A stretch of 64,000 nt of DNA from Pectinatus sp. (lineage in GTDB: Bacteria; Bacillota; Negativicutes; Selenomonadales; Selenomonadaceae). Shown in pieces: positions 6,456 through 15,211 of this stretch. The DNA lies in the NCBI GenBank assembly GCA_020025075.1, contig JAHHSR010000002.1:1-64000 (forward strand), given 5' to 3'. A program made the position numbers and the translations under genes. How positions within the stretch are numbered: the stretch's first letter is position 1; every line of letters starts with the position of its first letter. The notes under the pieces were generated by a model, which saw nothing but the letters and a program-made list of their open reading frames with translations, did not search any database and was not told the DNA's origin.

Positions 6456-8831
6456 ATGAAAGGCAGATACCCCCTCACTTTAGCAAATATCGCCTGTGGC
6501 GGCCTTTCCCTTTCCCTTTATCTCTTCGCCCTGCCAGGCAATGCCCCGCCCCTCAAAATACTTTTTCTTTTGGGTATTCTCCTTGTTTTTTTAATCGCCT
6601 TGCTCAAAAAAAAGCCGCCCGGCCTTTTCATGCTTTTTTTCTTTGGCGCCTTTTTCCTGGGCGCCTGGCGCTGCCATCTTTTGCCCCAGCCGAGCGTTTT
6701 TTCTATGCCCTTTGGCCAGACCGTAAGCATAAGCGGCCAAATTGCGCAGCCGCCCGCCATAAAAAATACCCCCACTGGCGTTACCGTGACCTATCTATTA
6801 AAGGACATACGCCTTAACGGCAATTTCTGCCCCGGCAGCATTTATCTTTCCACACAGGAAAAAGACTCGCTTTATTTTGGCAGCGGCGATACGATTGCGG
6901 GAAAAGGCAAGCTTCGCCCCGTCAATACACTTTCTAACTTTCACTGTCCCTATCCGCTTTTTGTGCTGCAAAACGACGTTACAGGGCGCCTTTTTACGCC
7001 TGAAGTTCGCTGCCTTAAAAAGAGCACTGCCCCTTTTGACCAATTCAAGAAAACACTTTTTTCTTTCCGGCAGCGCTTTCGCGCCTTCCTCGCTCGCCAC
7101 TACGGCACAGAGATTTCTGCCGTAATTTTTTCCTTGCTCTTTGGCGGTTATGAAAATCTTTCAATAAAAACTATCGACAACTTTGCCGCTACGGGACTCA
7201 TCCATATTCTCTCCGTATCGGGTTCTCATATCACGCTTTTAGCAGGCGCCGTTATTTATTTAGGACGAAAAATCAAGCTTCCCCTCCCGCTGCAATTTGC
7301 CTTGCTTACCATTTGCATCTTTATTTATGGCGCCCTGGCAGGCTTTTCGCCGCCCGTCCTGCGCGCCGGTCTTCTTGGCCTTTTGGGTTTTGGTGCCTTA
7401 ATTTTAAAGCGCGAGGCCAATGCCCGCTATCTGCTCGCGCTCGTCTTTTTCAGCTTATTATCTTTTGAGCCGCGCTTACTTTTTGACATTGGCTTTGAGC
7501 TTTCCTTTGCCGCCACGGCAGGGCTTGTCTATCTCTTTGCGCCTTTTTGCCGCCTGCTTGCTAATCTTTATTATCCCATTCGCATCATCTTGGCCGCAAC
7601 ATTGGCGGCGCAGCTTGCCTGCTTGCCCCTTTTGGCCTATTATTTTGGCTCATTTTCCCTTTGCTCCTTTTTGAGCTGCCTTTTGGCTGGCCCCATCTTA
7701 GAAATGCTCATCGTCATTGCCATGCTCGGCAGTGTTATTTTTGTCCTAAGCCCCTTCTTGGCCGTTTTGCCCTTTTCTCTTTGCGCCGCCCTCGCCAAAA
7801 TAACGCTTGCCGAGATAAATCTTTTAGCCAATTTGCCCTTAGCGCAAATTTTCGTGCCCGCCTTTTCTCCCGTGGGAATAGCCGCCTATCTTTTTCTTCT
7901 TTTTCTCTTAGCAATGCCCAAAAAGCGCCGCTTTTTAAGTCTTTTTAGCCAAAAGCAGCGCCTTTTTCCCTATTTTTGCCTTTGCTATCTCTTCTTGCTT
8001 GGATGTTTTTTTCTCTCGCCGGCAAAAGCTCATGTCTACTTTTTCGACGTCGGCCAAGGCGATGCTGCGCTCATCGTCGACTCGCACAAAAAAGCTGCCC
8101 TCATTGATACGGGCGGCCTGCGCAGCAATGAAAATTTTATCGCCCAGCGCGTTATCTTGCCTCAGCTGCGCCGCCTCGGCATCAAGAAAATTTCCTACCT
8201 CTTTTTATCTCATCCGCATGCCGACCATGCCTCGGCCGTACCGCAAATAGACCAGCACATTCCCATCGAGCGCATTATCATCGGCGGCAGCCCAGCAGTA
8301 TATGCCGCCCTCTGGAAAAAAGAGCTCTCAACACCTATAATAAAAAGGCTGCATCGGCCCAAAGAAGGCGAAAAATTTCTTCTCGGCGAAATATGCTTCA
8401 CTGTTTTGGACGCAGGCGAAGAAAATCCTAAAAGCGACCAAAATGAAGCCTCCTTGCTTCTTGCCGCACAATATAAAGGCTATAACTTGCTCTTTACAGG
8501 GGACTTGACCCCGCAAGGTGAACGGCGCGCTGTCAAAAATCTAGGAGAAAAATTGCGCTGCGACATTTTAAAAATTCCGCACCATGGCTCCGGCCTTTCC
8601 TCAACGCCCGAATTTATCAACGCCTGCCAGCCCCGGCTCGGCGTCATCAGTGTCGGCAGGGGAAATGACTACAAGCATCCCGCCCAGCGCGTTCTTGCCC
8701 TGCTCGAAAAAAAACGGATACAGGTTTTTCGCACCGATGAATGCGGCGCCGTACACATTGAGCTGTGCGGCAAAAAGCACCGTATAAATACTTGTGCCGC
8801 AGCCAAAAAAATCACGCTTCAAGCGGCCTAA
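6456..8831 (+). CDS. comEC: ComEC/Rec2 DNA uptake channel with metallo-beta-lactamase domain
   Basis: 791 residues from ATG 6456 (weak GAGG site). Hydrophobic segments fill roughly residues 8-65 and 220-515, including the competence-domain signature LIHILSVSGSHITLL. From about residue 525 there is a metallo-beta-lactamase-like domain (FFDVGQGDAALI, HPHADH near 586, KIPHHGSG) that is thought to degrade the non-transported strand. It forms the inner-membrane channel for transforming single-stranded DNA. The coding frame appears intact from end to end, so competence is plausible, although pilus genes are not in view. Confidence 0.93.
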   Translation: MKGRYPLTLANIACGGLSLSLYLFALPGNAPPLKILFLLGILLVFLIALLKKKPPGLFMLFFFGAFFLGAWRCHLLPQPSVFSMPFGQTVSISGQIAQPPAIKNTPTGVTVTYLLKDIRLNGNFCPGSIYLSTQEKDSLYFGSGDTIAGKGKLRPVNTLSNFHCPYPLFVLQNDVTGRLFTPEVRCLKKSTAPFDQFKKTLFSFRQRFRAFLARHYGTEISAVIFSLLFGGYENLSIKTIDNFAATGLIHILSVSGSHITLLAGAVIYLGRKIKLPLPLQFALLTICIFIYGALAGFSPPVLRAGLLGLLGFGALILKREANARYLLALVFFSLLSFEPRLLFDIGFELSFAATAGLVYLFAPFCRLLANLYYPIRIILAATLAAQLACLPLLAYYFGSFSLCSFLSCLLAGPILEMLIVIAMLGSVIFVLSPFLAVLPFSLCAALAKITLAEINLLANLPLAQIFVPAFSPVGIAAYLFLLFLLAMPKKRRFLSLFSQKQRLFPYFCLCYLFLLGCFFLSPAKAHVYFFDVGQGDAALIVDSHKKAALIDTGGLRSNENFIAQRVILPQLRRLGIKKISYLFLSHPHADHASAVPQIDQHIPIERIIIGGSPAVYAALWKKELSTPIIKRLHRPKEGEKFLLGEICFTVLDAGEENPKSDQNEASLLLAAQYKGYNLLFTGDLTPQGERRAVKNLGEKLRCDILKIPHHGSGLSSTPEFINACQPRLGVISVGRGNDYKHPAQRVLALLEKKRIQVFRTDECGAVHIELCGKKHRINTCAAAKKITLQAA

Positions 8832-8851
8832 TTGATAAAAGAGGATTTTAC

Positions 8852-9835
8852 ATGCAATATGAAGCATCTTTAAAAAAATTATCAGAAAAAAAATTACCAA
8901 ATGCCATCTTGCTTGCCGGCGAAGAAGATTATCTGGCAGAGCGCTTTTTAGACCGCCTTTTTTCCCGTCTTTTACCAAGCGGCAATCATTCAGCAATTGC
9001 CAAGCTCTCCTCCCCTTCTTTTTCGGAGCTTGCCGCCGCTTGCAAGGCCATTTCTTTCTTCGAGCCACAAAATATCGTCATGCTGCGCCAAGAAAAATGC
9101 CCCAACGACAAGAAGCTGCCCCCACTTTTAGAAAGTCTCGATGAAAATACCTTTCTAATTTGGCGGACACCAAAGCTCGACAAGCGGCAATCACTTTACA
9201 AAAACTTTAACAAATACGGGCTGGCGGTCGATTTAATCGCTCCACGCCCTTATCAAGCTGGCGCCTGGATAGCGCAAAAGTTGCGCGAAATAAAAAAAGA
9301 CCTTTCACCGGCAGCACGCGAATATCTTCTCACGGCCCTTTCCCAGCTGCCCGAATTGCCCCTCGGCTTTTTAGAGCAGGAGTTTGAAAAGCTGCGCTTT
9401 TTTGTCGATGGTCCCAAAATAAGCCGCGCTGACCTCATCGCCTCTTTTTCCAGCCTGCCTGAAATATCCGGCTTTGCTTACGCCGAGGCCGTGGCCGCCA
9501 AAGATGCACCAGCGGCATTAAAACTCTTGGAGAGGCAAAGACAAGAGGGTGTCAAAGTCCCCTTAATCGTCGGCATTTTAAATCGTCAGCTTCATTCGCT
9601 CTGGCAAATAAAAGCACTTGCCGCCGACGGCCTTGACAATGGCGCTATCGCTCAAAAGGTGAAACTGCCACCCTTTGTCGTGCAAAAATTGGCGCAAAAG
9701 GCGCGCCTTTTTTCACTTGGTGAGCTATACGAGGGCATCATCGACCTTTCAGAGGCTGATTATGCCTTCAAAACAGGCAAAGCGTCGCCGTTCTTTCTCG
9801 AAACGCTTACCATAAAGCTATGCCGCCGTCTTTAA
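8852..9835 (+). CDS. holA: DNA polymerase III delta subunit HolA
   Basis: 327 residues from ATG 8852 (AGAGGA upstream), the normal size. N-terminal NAILLAGEEDYLAERF is the HolA AAA+-fold start and the C-terminal third (KVPLIVGILNRQLHSLWQIK) is the collar helix bundle. It opens the beta clamp within the clamp loader. comEC-holA adjacency is common in Firmicutes. A short inverted repeat (AGTAC/GTACT) with a T run follows but is weak as a terminator. Confidence 0.9.
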   Translation: MQYEASLKKLSEKKLPNAILLAGEEDYLAERFLDRLFSRLLPSGNHSAIAKLSSPSFSELAAACKAISFFEPQNIVMLRQEKCPNDKKLPPLLESLDENTFLIWRTPKLDKRQSLYKNFNKYGLAVDLIAPRPYQAGAWIAQKLREIKKDLSPAAREYLLTALSQLPELPLGFLEQEFEKLRFFVDGPKISRADLIASFSSLPEISGFAYAEAVAAKDAPAALKLLERQRQEGVKVPLIVGILNRQLHSLWQIKALAADGLDNGAIAQKVKLPPFVVQKLAQKARLFSLGELYEGIIDLSEADYAFKTGKASPFFLETLTIKLCRRL

Positions 9836-9859
9836 GTACCATAAGTACTATTTTTGTAG

Positions 9860-9865
9860 TATAAT
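9860..9865 (+). promoter_or_regulatory. Probable -10 box of the menaquinone gene cluster
   Basis: TATAAT 25 bases after the holA stop, with no clear -35 and 35 bases before the first mqn start. This suggests the mqn genes can be transcribed apart from comE-holA. Confidence 0.45.
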
Positions 9866-9900
9866 AAAAAGATACGATTATTGAAGAACGAGGTGTCCAC

Positions 9901-10986
9901 ATGGGAAATAAACTTGATGCCATCGCCGCTAAAGTCAATGCCGGTGAGCGGCTGACGCGCGAAGACGGTCTTACACTTTTTGCCTCAAATGACCTGGCGC
10001 GCATCGGTTACTTGGCCGATTTAGCACGCCAGCGGATTAGTGGCGATTACGTCTACTACAATGTCAACTTGCACATAAACCTGACAAATATCTGCATCGG
10101 CCAGTGCAAATTCTGCGCCTTCGGCTGCACCAAGGAAAGCCCCCAAGCCTATGAACTGACACGCGAGGCTGTTCTAAAGCGCATTGAAGCGGCCAGTGCC
10201 GACCCCGATTTGCGCAATTTGCACATCGTCAGCGGCATGCACCCCGACTGGCCCTATGAATACTATCTCGATATCATCAAGGCCATTCACGAAAAATATC
10301 CCCAGCTCCATATCAAAGGCTTTACTGGTGTTGAAATTACGCACTTTGCCAAAATTTCCGGCAAAAGCCTCACGCAGATTTTAAGTGAGCTGCAAGCAGC
10401 GGGACTTGAGACCATGCCCGGCGGCGGCGCTGAAATTCTCGATGACACCTTGCGCCAAAAGCTCTGCCCCAACAAGGCGACGAGCAAAGAATGGCTCGAC
10501 GTGGCACGTGCTGCACATAGTCTCGGCATCAAGACCAATGCGAGTATGCTCTACGGCCATCTTGAAACGTACAAACAGCGCATCGACCATCTTCTCACAT
10601 TGCGCGCCTTGCAAGACGAAACGCACGGACTGCAAACTTTTATCTGCTTTCCTTTCCAGCCCGGCAATACGGCACTTGAAAAAAGTATTCGCCGCACGAG
10701 TGTCTGGGATGATTTAAAAACCATGGCCATAAGCCGCCTCATGCTCGATAACGTGCACAACATCAAGGCCTACTGGGTCATGCTCACCTTGCCCATTGCC
10801 CTTTTGGCTTTAGGCTTTGGCGCCAACGATATTGATGGCACGGTGGGCGGCGAAAAAATCATGCATGCCGCAGGCGTCTCCTCGGAAAAGGCGCTCTCGC
10901 GCAATGTCCTCATCGACGCCATTCGCACGGCGGGACGAATTCCGGCCGAATGTGACTGCAATTGCAATATCATAAGAACCTTTTAA
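9901..10986 (+). CDS. mqnE: Aminofutalosine synthase MqnE (radical SAM)
   Basis: 361 residues from ATG 9901 with GAGGTG upstream. MqnE joins a SAM-derived adenosyl radical to 3-[(1-carboxyvinyl)oxy]benzoate to give 6-amino-6-deoxyfutalosine in the futalosine route to menaquinone. Seen: the 4Fe-4S motif CIGQCKFC (about residues 64-71), the substrate motif MPGGGAEILDD, and the MqnE-type tail DIDGTVGGEKIMHAAG. Two further radical SAM genes of the same pathway follow immediately. A second MqnE-like protein lies next door, so which of the two does the standard reaction is open. Confidence 0.88.
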   Translation: MGNKLDAIAAKVNAGERLTREDGLTLFASNDLARIGYLADLARQRISGDYVYYNVNLHINLTNICIGQCKFCAFGCTKESPQAYELTREAVLKRIEAASADPDLRNLHIVSGMHPDWPYEYYLDIIKAIHEKYPQLHIKGFTGVEITHFAKISGKSLTQILSELQAAGLETMPGGGAEILDDTLRQKLCPNKATSKEWLDVARAAHSLGIKTNASMLYGHLETYKQRIDHLLTLRALQDETHGLQTFICFPFQPGNTALEKSIRRTSVWDDLKTMAISRLMLDNVHNIKAYWVMLTLPIALLALGFGANDIDGTVGGEKIMHAAGVSSEKALSRNVLIDAIRTAGRIPAECDCNCNIIRTF

Positions 10987-10997
10987 GGGGAACATTT

Positions 10998-12098
10998 ATG
11001 GATACAATTGAAGCTTTGCTGCAAAAGGCTGCCGCGGGAAAAAGGCTCTCCTTTGAAGAAGCACTTCGCCTTTATGACGAGGCCCCGCTTTTATCCTTGG
11101 GGCAGGCCGCCCGCAGCGTCAAGATGAAAAAGAGCGGCAAAAAAGTTTTTTATAATATCAACCGCCACATAAACCTCAGCAATACATGTACGGCGCTTTG
11201 CCCGCTTTGTGCCTTTTCCGTAGAAAAGGGCGCCAAGGCAGGCTATCTTCTAAGCCGTGCCCAAGTAGAAGAATTTCTGGCTAAGACCAAAAAAGAAGCA
11301 CCTAACCTGACAGAAATCCACATCGTCAGCTCACTTTGCCCCGATGTCGATTTTTCTTATTATCTCGATATTGTGCGCTGCGTACGCGAATTTTTTCCCA
11401 ATATCGCCATTCAGGCTTTTACGCCCGTCGAAATAGTCCATTTTGCCAAAATTTCTCACCTGCCTTACCAAGAAGTCCTGCAAAAGCTCAAAGAAGCGGG
11501 CCTTACCGCCTTGCCGGGTGGCGGCGCTGAAATTCTTGACGACGAAGTGCGCGCTATCATCTGCCCTGACAAGGCTTCAAGCCAGCAGTGGATAGAGGTC
11601 GTCAAAACGGCTCACGCCATGAAAATTCCCACCAATGCTTCCATTCTTTATGGTCACATAGAGACAAAAGAGCAGCGTTTAAAACACCTTTTTACGCTGC
11701 GCAAAATCCAAGATGAAACACATGGCTTTTGCTCCTTCTTGTCCTTTCCCTTTTTGCCCCAAAATACGCCCCTGGCAAAAAAATACAGCATTACGCCCCT
11801 TTCCGCTTGGGAAAATCTTCGCCTCATAGCCATAAGCCGCCTCATACTCGATAACTTTGAGCACATTAAGGCCTTCTGGATTATGCTTGGCACTGACATT
11901 GCGCAAGTGGCCCTACACTTTGGCGCTGATGACCTTGACGGCACTGTCGGCGAGGAAAAAATCATGCATGCGGCAGGCGCTAGCGGCAACAGCCTCATGT
12001 CGCGCCAAAAACTCCGCCAGATGATAAAGCTTTCCGGCTTTGAGCCGACAGAGCGCGACTCATTTTATCAAAGCCTCGAAGGAAAAAATAGCCATTAA
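10998..12098 (+). CDS. Second MqnE-like radical SAM enzyme
   Basis: 366 residues from ATG 10998 (AAGGGGA upstream), 11 bp after mqnE. It aligns with the first copy over its full length: CTALCPLC cluster motif, LPGGGAEILDD, DLDGTVGEEKIMHAAG. Residues right after the cluster differ (SVEKGAKAGYLLS against GCTKESPQAYELT) and the sequence is well diverged, so it is an old duplication and not an assembly repeat. It may be a second aminofutalosine synthase, a partner subunit or an enzyme for a related substrate. The end signature fits MqnE rather than MqnC. Confidence 0.75.
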   Translation: MDTIEALLQKAAAGKRLSFEEALRLYDEAPLLSLGQAARSVKMKKSGKKVFYNINRHINLSNTCTALCPLCAFSVEKGAKAGYLLSRAQVEEFLAKTKKEAPNLTEIHIVSSLCPDVDFSYYLDIVRCVREFFPNIAIQAFTPVEIVHFAKISHLPYQEVLQKLKEAGLTALPGGGAEILDDEVRAIICPDKASSQQWIEVVKTAHAMKIPTNASILYGHIETKEQRLKHLFTLRKIQDETHGFCSFLSFPFLPQNTPLAKKYSITPLSAWENLRLIAISRLILDNFEHIKAFWIMLGTDIAQVALHFGADDLDGTVGEEKIMHAAGASGNSLMSRQKLRQMIKLSGFEPTERDSFYQSLEGKNSH

Positions 12099-12293
12099 AA
12101 CTAGTTTGCACCTTCAGCATAAAGCCATTTTCTTGGAAAGGCTTTCAAAAAAGAACGCTCAAACAAAAGTAAACTAAAAAGGAGGAGCTGCTCGTCAAAA
12201 TATCCTAAAAAAGTGCCAATAATAACCATCTGGCCATTGATGAACTTTAGCACATGGATATGTTGACCATATTTTGAGTAGCAGAGAAAGAAA

Positions 12294-13337
12294 TTGGCAA
12301 GATTATCCGATGAAAAGGCCATAAAAATGCTCCAATCCGGCGATTTGCTCTCCTTGGGTCAAGAGGCTGATGCCGTACGTGAAAAAATGCACCCTGGCAA
12401 TATCGTTACCTTTATCATTGACCGAAATATAAATTACACGAATATCTGCCTCAACGAATGCAGCTTCTGCGCCTTTTATCGCTCCAAAAGCGATGCGCAG
12501 GCCTATTGTCTCTCGCTTGACGAAATCTTGCAAAAGGTTGGCGAGGCCGTCGCCTGCGGCGCAACTCAGGTCATGCTCCAAGGCGGACTCCATCCCGATC
12601 TTGACTTTTCCTATTATCTCAAGATGCTTCGCTCCATCAAGGCGCGCTATAATATCACGGTCCATTCCTTCACGGCAACTGAAATCCTGCATTTTTCTAA
12701 CCAGACGGGATATAGCTACAAAGAGGTCCTAAAGCGCCTACAAGAAGCTGGTCTTGACTCACTGCCCGGCGGGGGCGCTGAGATATTGGTTGACCGCGTG
12801 CGAAAAATTATCAGCCCCAAAAAAATCATGACCGAACCTTGGCTTGAAATTATGCGCTGTGCGCACGAAATCGGCATGAAAACAACGGCCACGATGGTCA
12901 TAGGACTCGGCGAAACGCAAGTAGAGCGCATCGAGCACATGCGCCGCATCCGCCAGCTGCAAGACGAGACGGGCGGCTTTCGCGCTTTCATCATGTGGAC
13001 CTTCCAGCCCGGCAATACAAAACTGGGCGGTGAAAAGACTGATGCGGTAAGCTACCTAAAGACACTTGCCACCGCGCGGCTTTACCTCGACAATATCAGT
13101 CATATCCAAGGCTCTTGGGTCACACAGGGAAAGCGTATCGGGCAGCTCTCTTTGGCCTTTGGCGCCGATGACCTCGGCAGCATAATGCTTGAAGAAAATG
13201 TCGTACGCGCCGCGGGCACGAGTCATGCCATGTCTGTCGGCACCATGCTCGATATGATTTATGCTGCTAAAAAAATCCCTGCCCAGCGCGATACCAAATA
13301 CGATTTAATCAAAATTTACGATGAAAAAAGAAGGTAA
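12294..13337 (+). CDS. mqnC: Cyclic dehypoxanthinyl futalosine synthase MqnC (radical SAM)
   Basis: MqnC cyclises dehypoxanthine futalosine to the spiro intermediate of menaquinone synthesis. Seen: IDRNINYTNIC, the cluster motif CLNECSFC, MLQGGLHPDL, LPGGGAEIL and the MqnC-specific DDLGSIMLEENVV. Compared with usual MqnC the N-terminus is short. An in-frame TAG lies 15 bases before TTG 12294 and the ribosome site is weak (GAGAAAG), so TTG 12294 is the only upstream start available and a few residues may have been lost. A 195-bp gap separates it from the previous gene, unlike the tight spacing elsewhere in the cluster. Confidence 0.88.
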   Translation: MARLSDEKAIKMLQSGDLLSLGQEADAVREKMHPGNIVTFIIDRNINYTNICLNECSFCAFYRSKSDAQAYCLSLDEILQKVGEAVACGATQVMLQGGLHPDLDFSYYLKMLRSIKARYNITVHSFTATEILHFSNQTGYSYKEVLKRLQEAGLDSLPGGGAEILVDRVRKIISPKKIMTEPWLEIMRCAHEIGMKTTATMVIGLGETQVERIEHMRRIRQLQDETGGFRAFIMWTFQPGNTKLGGEKTDAVSYLKTLATARLYLDNISHIQGSWVTQGKRIGQLSLAFGADDLGSIMLEENVVRAAGTSHAMSVGTMLDMIYAAKKIPAQRDTKYDLIKIYDEKRR

Positions 13338-13341
13338 TACC

Positions 13342-14175
13342 TTGTCTGACAACAAAATTCCTCAAGCTGATTTCGCCTTAATCGGCGGCTCCGGCACGCT
13401 CTCGAGCGATTTTCCAGCCCGCCTTGCAGCACCTGACATCAAAATCATCGCCGACGGGCTTGTTTTTGAAACGCCTTATGGCAAGACGCCTCCTTTGCGT
13501 CTCTTCACAGTTGGCAAAAAGCGCGTCCTCACCTGCAAGATGCATGGCTGGCGCCATGGAACAAGTCGCGCCGATGCTTCGCGCCAAATCTTTTGGACTT
13601 TTGAACAGGCAGGCATTAAGCAAATCATCGCCGATGGCGGCGTCGGCACTGCCAACCATCTTTTGGACCCGCGCGATTTCGTCATTCCCGACGATTATCT
13701 TGACTTATCATGCCGCAAAGATGTAGGCCTTGCTGGCAAGTACCTTCTTATCATGCGCGAGGCATTGTGTCCTAGCTTGCGCCATGCCCTCATCGAGGCG
13801 ACGCGCCGCAACTTTAAAGGACGCATTTTCACGCGCGGCATCTACGCCAATACGGATGGTCGCCACTTTGAAAGCCCGGCAGAAATAGCCATGCTCAAGG
13901 GACATGCCGACATCGTCGGGCAGAGCATCTGCCCCGAAGTCTATCTCGCCAGAGAAATTGGCGCCTGCTATGCCGGCCTTTATTATGTGGTAAACTACGG
14001 CGAGGGTATTAAGACCTGGTCGCACGACACCCTTTGTGATATCTTCTACGATGATGCAGAGCTCATCGGCACAATCCTACTCGATACGATACGGCATTTT
14101 TCACCCGAAAAAAAAGAATGCCACTGTGCCGAACTGCGCAAAAAGACTTTGCTCAAGGGGATTTATGATGACTGA
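13342..14175 (+). CDS. MTAP/purine nucleoside phosphorylase-like enzyme, probably acting on (amino)futalosine
   Basis: 277 residues from TTG 13342, whose AAGAAGG site is inside the last codons of mqnC. An ATG at 13321 is possible but lacks a site. Trimeric phosphorylase features: FALIGGSGTL, ETPYGK, KMHGWRHG (phosphate/ribose region), FESPAEI and a C-terminal nucleoside-binding stretch. Methylthioadenosine phosphorylase cleaves a nucleoside with phosphate. In this setting the likely substrate is aminofutalosine or futalosine, replacing MqnB or MTAN, but that is inference. The next gene overlaps its stop. Confidence 0.7.
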   Translation: MSDNKIPQADFALIGGSGTLSSDFPARLAAPDIKIIADGLVFETPYGKTPPLRLFTVGKKRVLTCKMHGWRHGTSRADASRQIFWTFEQAGIKQIIADGGVGTANHLLDPRDFVIPDDYLDLSCRKDVGLAGKYLLIMREALCPSLRHALIEATRRNFKGRIFTRGIYANTDGRHFESPAEIAMLKGHADIVGQSICPEVYLAREIGACYAGLYYVVNYGEGIKTWSHDTLCDIFYDDAELIGTILLDTIRHFSPEKKECHCAELRKKTLLKGIYDD

Positions 14176-15151
14176 AGAAAAAAGGCGTCACAAAAAGAAA
14201 AATGCAAAGGATTTAGAAAAAACGGCGAAAAAGCCTGAAGCTGCTCCTAAGTGGATTATCACCCTCGAACGCGGTGCAGGAAAAAAGCATATTTTAAAGC
14301 TCACACCGCTCATGCTGCGCTATGGCCTTTTGAGCATTGTCATCCTCGCCTTGCTTCTCATCGTCTCTTGCGGCCTGTCAGGCTATTTGCTCTTTTCGCG
14401 CCAGTCAAGCCAGCAGACAATAGAAGCCTTGCAAAAAGCCAACGCTATCCAACAGCAGCAGCTCGTGGAGCTGGCGCAAAAGGCTACCCAGCTGCAAGGC
14501 CAGCTCGATAAGCTAAACGGCGAAGAAAACGAATTAAAGGCACTTTCAAATTTAGGCGTCGACACAAAAAAAGACCCCGACGCCGCAGCAGCTGCTGCAG
14601 CCCAGTCGGGCGGCGGCCAAGGCGGCCCCTGGATTGCGCCGGATTACCAAAATATCAGCGCCGTCTTTGACAACATTGAAAAGCGCATCAAATTACACGA
14701 AAAAAATCTCGCCCTCATTCGGCAAGCGCTCTTAAAGCAGCGGCAAAGCGGCACATTAATTACACAAAAAGTCGTTACCACGCCTTCTGGCTGGCCTGCC
14801 CACGGCACAATCAGCTCTCCTTATGGCTTCCGTTGGCACGGCACCGATTTTCATCCCGGAGTCGATATTGCCGCCGATTACGGCACGCCCATTCGCGCAA
14901 CAGCCGATGGCGTCGTCACCGCTGCCGGCTGGAACTCGGGCGGCTATGGCAACATGGTCGACATAAGACATGCCAGCGGCCTTTTGACGCGTTATGGGCA
15001 CGCTTCCAGCGTTGTCGTTCATATCGGGCAGCACGTAAAGCGCGGCCAAATCATAGCCTATGTCGGCAGCACGGGTTATAGCACGGGACCACATGTCCAC
15101 TACGAAGTCCGCCTTAACGGACGTCCCATCGACCCGATGCCTTACCTATAA
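14168..15151 (+). CDS. Membrane-anchored M23 (LytM-type) peptidoglycan peptidase
   Basis: 327 residues; tandem ATGs at 14165 and 14168 lie inside the end of the phosphorylase gene after AAGGGG. A basic N-terminus leads to one membrane segment (about residues 58-80), then a coiled coil rich in Gln/Leu (about 85-125), then the M23 domain. The zinc and catalytic motifs are intact: HPGVD, and HVH near the C-terminus (STGPHVHYE). It faces the periplasm and either cuts cross-links or activates amidases in division. It closes the operon. Confidence 0.87.
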   Translation: MTEEKRRHKKKNAKDLEKTAKKPEAAPKWIITLERGAGKKHILKLTPLMLRYGLLSIVILALLLIVSCGLSGYLLFSRQSSQQTIEALQKANAIQQQQLVELAQKATQLQGQLDKLNGEENELKALSNLGVDTKKDPDAAAAAAAQSGGGQGGPWIAPDYQNISAVFDNIEKRIKLHEKNLALIRQALLKQRQSGTLITQKVVTTPSGWPAHGTISSPYGFRWHGTDFHPGVDIAADYGTPIRATADGVVTAAGWNSGGYGNMVDIRHASGLLTRYGHASSVVVHIGQHVKRGQIIAYVGSTGYSTGPHVHYEVRLNGRPIDPMPYL

Positions 15152-15156
15152 AAGAC

Positions 15157-15181
15157 CAGGCGAAAGCCTTGCTTTCGCCTG
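15157..15181 (+). terminator. Hairpin after M23 peptidase gene
   Basis: CAGGCGAAAG, five-base loop, CTTTCGCCTG. There is no T run behind it, so termination may be partial and the hairpin may instead sit in the leader of the permease gene. Confidence 0.5.
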
Positions 15182-15211
15182 TCATAAAAATAAAGAAAAA
15201 GAGGTGTTTTA

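Noticed and set aside
12101..12322. 73-codon minus-strand frame covering the gap before mqnC
   Set aside because: No ribosome site, runs into the mqnC start, and its sequence shows no family features; kept only as part of a gap observation.
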